From Bog-532 sp036495425 (GTDB taxonomy: Bacteria > Actinomycetota > Actinomycetes > Streptosporangiales > Streptosporangiaceae): 24,431 bases of DNA. Each line of letters begins with the position of its first letter. Positions within the stretch are counted from its first letter, which is position 1. A model generated the notes under the pieces. The model was given only the letters and a program-made list of their open reading frames with translations. It was not told where the DNA came from and made no database searches. The stretch covers positions 1 through 24,431 of the forward strand of contig DASXMW010000092.1 of the NCBI GenBank assembly GCA_036495425.1. Direction: 5' to 3'. Below are positions 13,610 to 19,898 of the stretch, in pieces. The translations under genes and the position numbers were made by a program.

Positions 13610-14614
13610 TCACCCACCGGCCAGGACCGGCTGGACCCTGGTCAGCAGGTCCTCCAGGTCGGGCGACAGGTCGATGCCGACGTCGTTCAGCTTGCGCCGC
13701 AGCTGCTGGAAGAACAGGATCCGGACCTCGTCCTGGGTCCAGCCCAGCGGCTCGTAGTAGATCTGGCGGCTGTTCACGCCGGACAGGGACAGGATCGTCC
13801 GCAGCGTGTCGTGGATCTCGTTGATCATGGTCGGGTCCTTGCGAACCGCCTGCTGGAGATAGCGCATGCCCCCTTGGACGTGCCGCGACTCGTCCCGGCA
13901 GGTCGCCGTGAAGCCGGTGTAGTACGCGGGCAGGAAGCCCCGCCACCGGGCGTAGGACAGCGTCACCTTCATGACCGACAGGGCCAGCACACCCTCGATC
14001 CACAGGAAGTAGTTGGTGCCGTAGCGCACCCGGGCCCGCTCGTCGTAGGGCCGCTGCCGGACCTCGTCGGCCTGGTAGGCCAGCAGCCCGAACGGCCCGA
14101 CGAAGGTCTCCGACACCCAGGGGAACGAGGCGTCGAGGATATCCATGATGTCGTCGCCGGCCAGCCCTACTACTTCGCGGTAGAACCGGTCGAAGAACAC
14201 CGTGTGCCGGGCCTCGTCCTCGATCTGGGCCGCGATGTGCAGCTTTTCCTCTTCGCTGGCGCCGATCATGAACACCGGCAGCTCGATCTCGACCTGGCGC
14301 TCGCCGTGGTGGAAGCCGGACGCGACCGCGATGAACGACTGGCGCTCCTCCTCGGTCATCTTCTCCTGCCAGTCGATCACGTCCTGGCTGAAGTCCAGGT
14401 CGTAGACGTCCCACCGCTGCTTGAGGTACTTGCGGTACAAGGTGGTGAAGTCCGGCAGCGCCTTCAGGTCCTTGTGCACGTACTCGATGACGTCGTCGAT
14501 GTCGACCTTGAGCACGTCGGCGAGGTTCGATTCCTCGATCTCGCGCACCTGCTCGTCGCTCAGCGCGCGCGGGCCTTCGTGCAGCACAGCGGTCGGGCTC
14601 GGGCGTTCCGCCAT
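13610..14614 (-). CDS. R2-like ligand-binding oxidase (R2lox family, ferritin superfamily)
   Basis: 334 residues. The helical bundle carries metal ligands in the R2 pattern: Glu105 (HHGERQVEIE), Glu134-x-x-His137 (EDEARH), Glu207 (FLWIEGVLAL), Glu242-x-x-His245 (RDESRH). Compared with Mycobacterium tuberculosis R2lox (recalled), the residues that form its Val-Tyr ether crosslink are present: Val108 is three residues after Glu105 and Tyr202 five before Glu207. R2lox proteins hold a Mn/Fe centre and a long-chain lipid-like ligand and catalyse two-electron oxidations; they do not make deoxynucleotides. The N-terminus (about 60 residues) is longer than in the mycobacterial protein. The start has GGGAGG 9 nt upstream, and a perfect palindrome lies just before it. 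It is the first gene of an operon with the SCP2-like protein. Confidence 0.85.
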   Translation of the reverse strand: MAERPSPTAVLHEGPRALSDEQVREIEESNLADVLKVDIDDVIEYVHKDLKALPDFTTLYRKYLKQRWDVYDLDFSQDVIDWQEKMTEEERQSFIAVASGFHHGERQVEIELPVFMIGASEEEKLHIAAQIEDEARHTVFFDRFYREVVGLAGDDIMDILDASFPWVSETFVGPFGLLAYQADEVRQRPYDERARVRYGTNYFLWIEGVLALSVMKVTLSYARWRGFLPAYYTGFTATCRDESRHVQGGMRYLQQAVRKDPTMINEIHDTLRTILSLSGVNSRQIYYEPLGWTQDEVRILFFQQLRRKLNDVGIDLSPDLEDLLTRVQPVLAGG

Positions 14615-14632
14615 TGGCGCCGGCCTCCCTAA

Positions 14633-14653
14633 TAACAGAATGCGATTCTGTTA
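14633..14653 (-). promoter_or_regulatory. Perfect palindromic operator upstream of the R2lox operon
   Basis: TAACAGAAT (14633-14641), GCG, ATTCTGTTA (14645-14653): 9 bp arms with 3 bp centre, 19 bp upstream of the R2lox start codon. Its core AGAATGCGATTCT matches 11 of 13 bases with the core of the palindrome at 18840-18858. A TTGACA lies farther upstream on the minus strand (about 14684-14679), so the site would sit over the -10/+1 region. The architecture suits a TetR-family repressor. Confidence 0.75.
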
Positions 14654-14739
14654 CTCAGCACACCGGCTGTGGCCATCGATGTCAAGGCCGGGACCGGGTA
14701 GCGCGGCCACCATTCGCGGCCCTCGGCTAGCAGTCCCAG

Positions 14740-14838
14740 TCAAAGTCCGGCAGGAACTCCATGTCGTGCGCCTGCGCGGCCGCCTGCCTGCGCGGGAAGT
14801 CCGGCGTGGCCGGGATCGCTCAGGTACTCGAAGCTCAT
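14740..14838 (-). CDS. Small ORF with good ribosome site, probably frameshifted
   Basis: An ATG at 14838 preceded by CGGAGACCACG opens a 32-codon frame, MSFEYLSDPGHAGLPAQ.... A different frame over the same DNA encodes a more protein-like and acidic-aromatic C-terminus, DFPRRQAAAQAHDMEFLPDF, ending in DWDC and a TAG at about 14731. Joining the two requires a single frameshift near 14800-14812. It may be a short intact peptide, or a small protein broken by an indel. No function is recognisable. It lies 110-210 bp upstream of the R2lox gene on the same strand. Confidence 0.35.
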   Translation of the reverse strand: MSFEYLSDPGHAGLPAQAGGRAGARHGVPAGL

Positions 14839-14902
14839 CGTGGTCTCCGTGGGATAACGGCCGCTGAGACTGCCACCCTACGGAGTACCACCGGTCCCGG
14901 GC

Positions 14903-15297
14903 CTAGTGCCGGTGCGGGCCGCCAAAGCCCCAGGTGGGCGGCGGGTTGCTGACCACGTACGAGTTGAGGTTCGACACCTGCATGCTCACGCCGCCGGTGG
15001 TCGGGCCACCGTAGAGGGACGAGGCCGCGTAGTCGTTGATCAGGTACATCGGGCCGGTGGCGATCGGCACCCCGATCTGGGCCGACGTCACCTGGCCGAC
15101 CTGGACGCCGTCGTAGATGAAGGTCAGCGCCGACGAGTTCCAGATGACCTCGTAGGTGTGCGTCCCGCAGCCGCTGAACCCGGTCGGGTACGCGCCCCAC
15201 TGGCTGTTGACCCCGGCGGCGTTCAGGTAGTGGTAGTGCCAGGCCACCTTGCCGTGCAGGCCCTCGGCGATGTCGATCTCGCCGCCCTGCGGCCAGG
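14903..15297 (-). pseudogene. GH16 beta-glucanase C-terminal fragment
   Basis: A frame reading TWPQGGEIDIAEGLHGKV, then WHYHYLNAAGVNSQWGAYP, HTYEVIWNSSALTFIYDGVQ and GPMYLINDYAAS is the second half of a GH16 glycoside hydrolase. The catalytic motif GEIDIAEG (Glu-Ile-Asp-Ile-Ala-Glu) is intact. GH16 laminarinase-type enzymes cleave beta-1,3-glucans. The N-terminal half, signal peptide and start codon are absent: upstream DNA switches into a different frame and family (PHP phosphoesterase tail) near 15300. The fragment cannot be translated from a normal start as a full enzyme; a GTG at 15247 would miss the catalytic motif. Confidence 0.75.
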
Positions 15298-15620
15298 TAC
15301 CGGTGGCCGATCTCGGCCCGCACGTAGGCCGAGACGGCCGGGGTGGTCAGCCGGGTCACGGTGCCGGTCGCGGACGCGGACAGGATCTGGGTCAGGGCGT
15401 GCCCCTCGTCGGTGATGATCACTACGGTGCCGTTCGGCACGCCGCTGACGGTCATGATGGCGATGACGGGCTCATCGGCGGCGACCAGCAAGCGCTCGCC
15501 GATGCCCGGCCGTGGCCCCGTTGCTGGCCTAGGCGCCCGCCGCCACCTCGGCCGGGGTGCACATGCCGTCGGAGTACACGGTGTGCAGGTGGGAGTCGCC
15601 CCGGTACCAGGTCCGGTCGC
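15298..15620 (-). pseudogene. PHP/CehA-type metallophosphoesterase remnant, internally deleted
   Basis: Two separate pieces. The first (about 15620-15532) reads WYRGDSHLHTVYSDGMCTPA and AEVAAGA then TAG; the DSHLHT-SDG pattern is the first metal-binding motif of PHP-domain phosphoesterases. The second (about 15510-15300, another frame) reads ERLLVAADEPVIAIMTVSG, GTVVIITDEGHALTQILSAS and AVSAYVRAEIGH, resembling the C-terminal beta domain of CehA/McbA-like proteins. The roughly 200-residue catalytic middle is missing. The second piece runs directly into the GH16 fragment. No start codon or ribosome site is credible. Confidence 0.6.
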
Positions 15621-15891
15621 GGCCCCGCCGTAACCAAAGGGCCGGGCCGGCCGTCCACGGGCGACATATAAGCCGGATAGGCGGGTACCGCCGGACAGCA
15701 GAGGGGCTGGCCACGCGCCCGCTGCGATGACCCCGCCTGGCCGCGAGCGTTACGAAATTAAGGCCTGAAGGATATTCCATTGTGACATGATTTTGGTATA
15801 TCGTGCCGAACGTAGCCACACAGGATCCGGCGAAATCCACCATCGCCAGCTCGCCGACCTGTCCCGCCTACCGGCTAAGGAGAGATTCCGT

Positions 15892-16755
15892 ATGGCCTCC
15901 CGCTGGCACGTTGCACGATCCAATTCCATATCCCGCTGGCGCATCCCCCTGCTGGCCGCCGCCCTGGTTCTCGGGTCTCTGGGCGCCGCCGTGGGTAGCG
16001 CGGGCGCCGCGGGCGCCGCCACCACGGCCACGCATCCTGGCACCACCCACACCCGACCTGGCGGTGCGGTCGGCGGCTTCCAGCCCGGTGGCCTGCTCAG
16101 GGGGCACGGCGCCACGGCCGCCCGTACCGGTGCGGCCAAGAACGGCACCACCAGCACCAACTGGTCCGGTTACGCCGTGACCGGGGGCAGCGGCGCCTTC
16201 AACAGCGTCTCGTCCAGCTGGACCGAACCCACCGCCAACTGCAGCGGCGGCACCCAGTACGCCGCCTTCTGGGTCGGCCTGGACGGGTACAACAGCAGCT
16301 CCGTCGAGCAGACCGGGACCGACTCGGACTGCAGTGGCGGGTCACCGGACTACTACTGCTGGTACGAGATGTACCCGGCCGCCCCGGTGTACTTCACCAA
16401 CCCGGTCTCGCCCGGGGACAGCATGAGTGCCTCGGTCACGGTCAGCGGGACCAGCTACACGCTGACGCTGACCGACAACACCCAGGGCTGGACCCAGACC
16501 GAGCACGAGACCGGCAGCTTCTCCAACTCCTCCGCCGAAGTCATCACCGAGGCCCCGTCCTCGGAGACAGGCCCGCTCCCGCTGGCTGACTTCGGCACGA
16601 TCAACTACTCCGGTGCGTCCGCCAACGGGGCCTCCATGGGCTCGCAGAACCCGACCTCGATCACCATGGTCGGCAGCAGCGGCGACCAGCTGGACTCCAC
16701 CAGCGGCATCGATGGATCCGGCGGCTTCAGCAACACCTGGCAGGCCAGCAGCTAG
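15892..16755 (+). CDS. Secreted G1-family glutamic endopeptidase (Peptidase_A4)
   Basis: 287 residues. A signal peptide (about 1-43, basic start then LLAAALVLGSLGAAVGSAGA) and a short pro-region precede the eqolisin fold, which begins NGTTSTNWSGYAV at residue 84. The catalytic pair is visible: Gln140 in SVEQTGTD (compare LQTGVD in scytalidoglutamic peptidase) and Glu216 in SSAEVITEAPS (compare AEWIVEDF). Also conserved are AAFWVGLDG, YYCWYEMYP and PLADFGTINYS. G1 peptidases are acid-active, pepstatin-insensitive secreted proteases. The ATG at 15892 is chosen because AAGGAGA lies 8 nt upstream; an earlier in-frame ATG at 15787 has no ribosome site and would bury the signal peptide. A hairpin terminator follows at 16782. 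Confidence 0.93.
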   Translation: MASRWHVARSNSISRWRIPLLAAALVLGSLGAAVGSAGAAGAATTATHPGTTHTRPGGAVGGFQPGGLLRGHGATAARTGAAKNGTTSTNWSGYAVTGGSGAFNSVSSSWTEPTANCSGGTQYAAFWVGLDGYNSSSVEQTGTDSDCSGGSPDYYCWYEMYPAAPVYFTNPVSPGDSMSASVTVSGTSYTLTLTDNTQGWTQTEHETGSFSNSSAEVITEAPSSETGPLPLADFGTINYSGASANGASMGSQNPTSITMVGSSGDQLDSTSGIDGSGGFSNTWQASS

Positions 16756-16781
16756 CTACGACTGCGGCTCCTGCCGCCTCG

Positions 16782-16821
16782 ACGCTGACCCCCGGGGGGT
16801 GATGGCCTCCGGGGTCAGCGT
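16782..16821. terminator. Hairpin terminator between convergent transcripts
   Basis: Perfect 11 bp stem ACGCTGACCCC (16782-16792) with GGGGTCAGCGT (16811-16821). The 18-base interior, rich in G and C, can pair further. It follows the glutamic peptidase stop by 26 bp and also faces the end of the minus-strand thiolase operon, so it probably acts in both directions. It overlaps the stop codon of the 47-codon ORF. Confidence 0.7.
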
Positions 16822-16958
16822 TGCTGCGATGCCAGCTGGGTTTCCAGGCGTTCCAGGGAGCGCCAGAGTTCGAGGGCGGCCATGGCCCGGGCCGCGTCGG
16901 CCAGCAGCACGTGGTCGTCGAGCCGGCTGATGCCGACCACCGCCACTTCGGGTGTCAC
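16815..16958 (-). CDS. 47-residue ORF translationally coupled to the DUF35 gene
   Basis: A GTG start overlaps the DUF35 stop codon (GTGA), a standard actinobacterial coupling arrangement. The 47-codon frame has about 85% G/C at third positions, matching real genes here. The product starts MTPEVAVVGISRLDDHVLLA and continues as one amphipathic helix with heptad-like character (RAMAALELWRSLERLETQLA). No family is recognised. It ends inside the terminator hairpin. It could be a small accessory subunit of the thiolase/DUF35 complex or a translated by-product; coupling and codon bias favour a real gene. Confidence 0.55.
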   Translation of the reverse strand: MTPEVAVVGISRLDDHVLLADAARAMAALELWRSLERLETQLASQQR

Positions 16959-17419
16959 GAGGGCGCCGCCTGGTCCGCCGGATGGAACACCGGCACGGCC
17001 AGCTCGTCGTGATCATCCCAGCCGACCGTGACCCGCTGGCCGACCTGAACGGTGCCGGGATCGGCGTCGATCTCGGCCAGCATCCGGAACCCCTCGTCCA
17101 GGTCGATGAAGCCGAGCACGTAGGGCAGCCGGCTGCGGAAGTACGGCTGGCCGTGCTGGCGGATCACCGTGAACGTGTAGACGGTGCCGCCGCCGGCCGA
17201 GTCCTGCCACCGGGTTTCCACGCTCAGGCAGGCCGTGCAGTGCCGCCGCGGGTGAAAGATCACTTCCCCGCAGGAGGCACAGACCTGGTAGGTCAGCCGG
17301 TGATCCCTGGTCGCGGCCCAGAACGGCCCGGTGTCCGGCTCGGCCAGCGACGGCAGCGGCCGTTCCGGCGGCGGGGGCGCCTGGTCTCCCGGGCCTGCGG
17401 TTCCCTGATCTGCGGGCAT
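16955..17419 (-). CDS. Zn-ribbon / OB-fold (DUF35) thiolase partner protein
   Basis: 154 residues. An N-terminal Pro-rich lead is followed by a rubredoxin-like zinc ribbon with Cys47, Cys50, Cys61 and Cys64 (CASC-x10-CTAC). An OB-fold comes next (TVYTFTVIRQHGQPYF ... PYVLGFIDLDEGFRMLAEI ... VQVGQRVTVGW). Proteins of this family bind acyl-CoA and form complexes with thiolase-like partners, for example the DUF35 domain that works with the steroid side-chain aldolase Ltp2. The gene lies 6 bp after the thiolase-like gene, fitting such a complex. The ATG at 17419 is the only sensible start given that spacing. Confidence 0.88.
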   Translation of the reverse strand: MPADQGTAGPGDQAPPPPERPLPSLAEPDTGPFWAATRDHRLTYQVCASCGEVIFHPRRHCTACLSVETRWQDSAGGGTVYTFTVIRQHGQPYFRSRLPYVLGFIDLDEGFRMLAEIDADPGTVQVGQRVTVGWDDHDELAVPVFHPADQAAPS

Positions 17420-17425
17420 CGCCGG

Positions 17426-18613
17426 TCACTCCCTTCCGAGAACGATCGTGCCGGCCGCGTGCCGGGTGCCGAGCTGGCCGCCGTTGCCGTGGGCCACGGC
17501 CAGCCGGGCCCCCGGCACCTGTGCGGTCGACTCGCCCCGCAGCTGCCGGGTGGCCTCGATGAGCAGGAAGATCCCGCGCATGCCGGGATGGTTGGAGGAC
17601 AGGCCGCCGCCGTCGGTGTTCAGCGCCGGGGCCCCGGGCCGGTCGAAGCGCAGCCGGCCGCCGGCCACGTACGGGCCGCCCTCACCCTTCTTGGCGAAGC
17701 CCAGATCCTCCAGGATCGTCAGCACCGTGATCGTGAACGAGTCGTAGATCATGGCGATGTCGATCTCGTCCGGCCGCACCCCGGCCTGGCCGAACGCGTC
17801 CGGCCCGGACCGGGCCGCGGCCGAGGTGGTGATGTCGGCGTGGTGGCCGGGATAGCCGACGGCCTCGCCGGTGCCGAGGATCCACACCGGCGGCTGGCGC
17901 AGGTCCCGGGCCACTTCAGGGGAGACGATGACCACCGCGCCGCCGCCGTCGGAGACGATGCAGCATTCCAGCAGGTGCAGCGGGTCCGCCACCATCCGCG
18001 AGCCGAGCACATCGTCCACCGTCAGCTCGCCGGTGTTCTTGATGCCGAGCGCGGCCAGGCCGGTCACGGCGCCCGGGTTGCGGACCGCGTGGGCGCGGTT
18101 GGTGACCGCGATCTCGGCCAGGTCCTCGGGCCGGGTTCCGTACTGGGCCATGTGCCGCCGCGCGACCAGCGCGTAGTTGCCGATCAGGGTCAGCCCGTAC
18201 GGGGTTTCCAGGTTGGCGCCGGGCTGCGGGTCGGCGGGTACCCGGCCGCCGGTGCCGATGGCCCGGGCCTCGCTGCGGGCCGTCGACCCGTAGGTGAGCA
18301 GGGCGACGTTGGCCCGGCCGGCCGCGATGTCCCGGGCCGCGTGGGCGGCGTGGAACTCATACGAGCTGCCGCCGACGGCGGTGGTGTCCATGACCCGGGG
18401 GGTGACGCCGAAGTACTCGGCGATGGTCAGCCCCTGCATCGGCCCGGCCTCGCTGGCGTCGTACACCGCGTCCACGTCGGACCAGGTCAGCCCGGCATCC
18501 TCCAGGGAGTGGCGGGCCGACTCGGCCTTGATCTGCAGCTTGCTCAGCCCGCCCGCGCGGCGGCCGGGGAACTCGTAGATGCCGCCGATGGCGGCGCCCG
18601 CGTTGCTGGGCAT
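17426..18613 (-). CDS. Thiolase-like protein (lipid-transfer/SCP-x thiolase or Ltp2-type aldolase)
   Basis: 395 residues, thiolase superfamily. Visible signatures are EDAGLTWSDVDAVYDAS, TTAVGGSSYEFHAAHAARDI, CCIVSDGGGAVVIV, IDIAMIYDSFTITVLTILED, NHPGMRG and HGNGGQLGTRHAAG near the C-terminus. The nucleophilic Cys expected around residue 83 is Ser-Ser (VGGSSYEF), so classic thiolytic chemistry is doubtful. The same change is known in Ltp2-type retro-aldolases and other lipid-transfer thiolases that need a DUF35 partner. Substrate is probably an acyl-CoA, possibly a steroid or branched side chain. The ATG at 18613 overlaps the upstream stop (TGATG) and has GGGAGGT at good distance; a GTG one codon earlier is less well spaced. 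Confidence 0.88.
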   Translation of the reverse strand: MPSNAGAAIGGIYEFPGRRAGGLSKLQIKAESARHSLEDAGLTWSDVDAVYDASEAGPMQGLTIAEYFGVTPRVMDTTAVGGSSYEFHAAHAARDIAAGRANVALLTYGSTARSEARAIGTGGRVPADPQPGANLETPYGLTLIGNYALVARRHMAQYGTRPEDLAEIAVTNRAHAVRNPGAVTGLAALGIKNTGELTVDDVLGSRMVADPLHLLECCIVSDGGGAVVIVSPEVARDLRQPPVWILGTGEAVGYPGHHADITTSAAARSGPDAFGQAGVRPDEIDIAMIYDSFTITVLTILEDLGFAKKGEGGPYVAGGRLRFDRPGAPALNTDGGGLSSNHPGMRGIFLLIEATRQLRGESTAQVPGARLAVAHGNGGQLGTRHAAGTIVLGRE

Positions 18614-18804
18614 CACACCTCCCGGACCTGGAGGCGGCCGCGGTCGATGACCACGGTGCCGTCCGGCTTGGTCGTCTGGAACAGCGCGGTGTCGCTGCCG
18701 TCCGGCTGCCAGACCGACACCGTGAGCGGCTCGCCGGACAGCCGGTAGATCAGCGCCTGGCCGGTGGCCGCGTCCACGGCCACGTTCCCATCCAGGATGC
18801 TCAT
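18613..18804 (-). CDS. Small conserved-looking protein heading the thiolase operon
   Basis: 63 residues from the ATG at 18804, chosen because GGAGGTGGGC immediately precedes it; the in-frame ATG 12 codons earlier has no ribosome site and abuts the operator. The sequence alternates short beta-like stretches: MSILDGNVAVDAATGQALIY, RLSGEPLTVSVWQPDGSDTA, TTKPDGTVVIDRGRLQVREV. No family is recognised. The stop overlaps the thiolase start by one base, so the two are coupled. It is probably an accessory or regulatory subunit for the thiolase/DUF35 pair, by position only. Confidence 0.65.
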   Translation of the reverse strand: MSILDGNVAVDAATGQALIYRLSGEPLTVSVWQPDGSDTALFQTTKPDGTVVIDRGRLQVREV

Positions 18805-18839
18805 GCCCACCTCCGCCAGCGCAGCCCGTCGCGCACCCA

Positions 18840-18858
18840 TCTAGAATCCGGTTCTAGA
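18840..18858 (-). promoter_or_regulatory. Palindromic operator upstream of the thiolase operon
   Basis: TCTAGAATCCGGTTCTAGA: perfect 7 bp arms around TCCGG, ending 36 bp before the ATG of the first operon gene. On the minus strand CTGACA lies just upstream (about 18872-18867), so the palindrome would cover the spacer and -10 of that promoter. The half-site TAGAA is like those of TetR lipid regulators such as KstR, but the spacing is one base longer than the KstR site. The core is shared with 14633-14653. Confidence 0.75.
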
Positions 18859-18995
18859 AAATGATTGTCAGGTCGGCGGCCAGGGGGTGTCAAGGGCGCG
18901 GAGTGGCTGCCACTTGCTGACTACTAGAGCTGCGGCGGCTTATTCTCGCTGATGCTGCGGCAAGCTGGCCGCTTCCGTCCGCCGTGAGGAGTCGT

Positions 18996-19799
18996 ATGGC
19001 ACCCAGGCACACCGCGATCGTGACCGGCGCCAACCACGGGATTGGCGCGGCGACCGCGCAGGCCCTGGCCCGGCGCGGATGTGCGGTCCTCTGCACCTTT
19101 TTCCGGACGGACGACCCGGACGATCCCGGTACGCCGCCGGCCTACCGCGAGCACCGGGCGCAGGACGCCACCGCGGTCATCGCCCGCATCCGGACCGACG
19201 GCGGTGAAGCCGCCGCCGTGGAGGCGGACCTGTCCGACCCGGCCACGCCGGCCCGGCTGTTCGGCTCGGCCGAAGAACAGTTCGGCCCGGTTGACATCCT
19301 CATCAACAACGCCACCGGGTGGCTGGCCGACACCTTCGCCCCGGCCGGGACCGACCGGCTCGACCGGTCGCTGCGGGCGGTGACCGCCGAGGGCTGGACC
19401 CGGCAGTTCACTGTTGACGCCATGGGTGCGGCCCTGATGATCAGCGAGTTCGCGCGGCGCCACCTCGCCCGGCAGGCAACCTGGGGGCGCATCATCGGGC
19501 TGACCTCGGGCGGCGACCTCGGTTTCCCCGAGGAGGTCTCCTACGGAGCGGCCAAAGCCGCCCAGGAGAACTACACGATGTCGGCCGCCCTCGAGCTGGC
19601 GCCTTACGGGGTCACCGCCAACATGGTGCACCCGCCGGTCACCGACACCGGCTGGGTCACCGACGCCGTCCGCGATTACGTCGCCACCAGCTCGGAGCTG
19701 ATCCACATCGCCGCGCCCGAGGAGGTGGCGGAGGTGATCGCCTACCTGGCCTCCGACGCGGCCGCCCTGATTACCGCGAACGTGCTCAAGCTCCGCTGA
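18996..19799 (+). CDS. SDR family oxidoreductase
   Basis: 267 residues, short-chain dehydrogenase/reductase. The Rossmann motif is TGANHGIG (10-17), the structural NNA lies at 104-106 (ILINNATG), and the catalytic residues are Ser171 (IIGLTSGGDLG), Tyr183 and Lys187 (YGAAK). The dinucleotide-specificity region lacks an obvious NADP-type Arg after strand 2 (VLCTFFRTDDPDD contains Arg37, so NADPH remains possible). The C-terminus ends DAAALITANVLKLR, typical of one SDR subgroup. The ATG is preceded by GAGGAG; the GTG four codons earlier is less likely. Divergent from the thiolase operon; its substrate is unknown. Confidence 0.9.
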   Translation: MAPRHTAIVTGANHGIGAATAQALARRGCAVLCTFFRTDDPDDPGTPPAYREHRAQDATAVIARIRTDGGEAAAVEADLSDPATPARLFGSAEEQFGPVDILINNATGWLADTFAPAGTDRLDRSLRAVTAEGWTRQFTVDAMGAALMISEFARRHLARQATWGRIIGLTSGGDLGFPEEVSYGAAKAAQENYTMSAALELAPYGVTANMVHPPVTDTGWVTDAVRDYVATSSELIHIAAPEEVAEVIAYLASDAAALITANVLKLR

Positions 19800-19824
19800 G
19801 CCCGGCGGGTCGGGCCGCAAACGC

Positions 19825-19853
19825 TTGACAGGGCAGGGCCGCCGGGGTCAAAT
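19825..19853 (+). promoter_or_regulatory. Promoter of the second SDR gene
   Basis: Consensus -35 TTGACA at 19825-19830, a 17 bp GC-rich spacer, then TCAAAT (19848-19853) within TCAAATAAT as the -10. It lies 46 bp upstream of the predicted start, and the operator-like site at 19857-19875 falls at the expected transcription start. Confidence 0.6.
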
Positions 19854-19856
19854 AAT

Positions 19857-19875
19857 TCTGGAATTTACTTCTAGT
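19857..19875 (+). promoter_or_regulatory. Degenerate operator matching the thiolase-operon site
   Basis: TCTGGAATTTACTTCTAGT matches the 18840-18858 palindrome at 13 of 19 positions, keeping both half-sites (TCT-GAAT and TTCTAG) and the spacing. Its position immediately after a good -10 suggests repression of the SDR gene. Confidence 0.55.
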
Positions 19876-19898
19876 ATTTGGCTCCGGAGGAAGTGGTG

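Noticed and set aside
12698..14632. Plus-strand open frame of 644 codons
   Set aside because: It lies opposite the SCP2-like and R2lox genes, whose families and metal motifs are clear; its His/Val/Gly-rich product is typical of antisense frames in high-GC DNA.
16952..18748. Plus-strand open frame of 598 codons
   Set aside because: It is antisense to the thiolase and DUF35 genes and has no recognisable motif.
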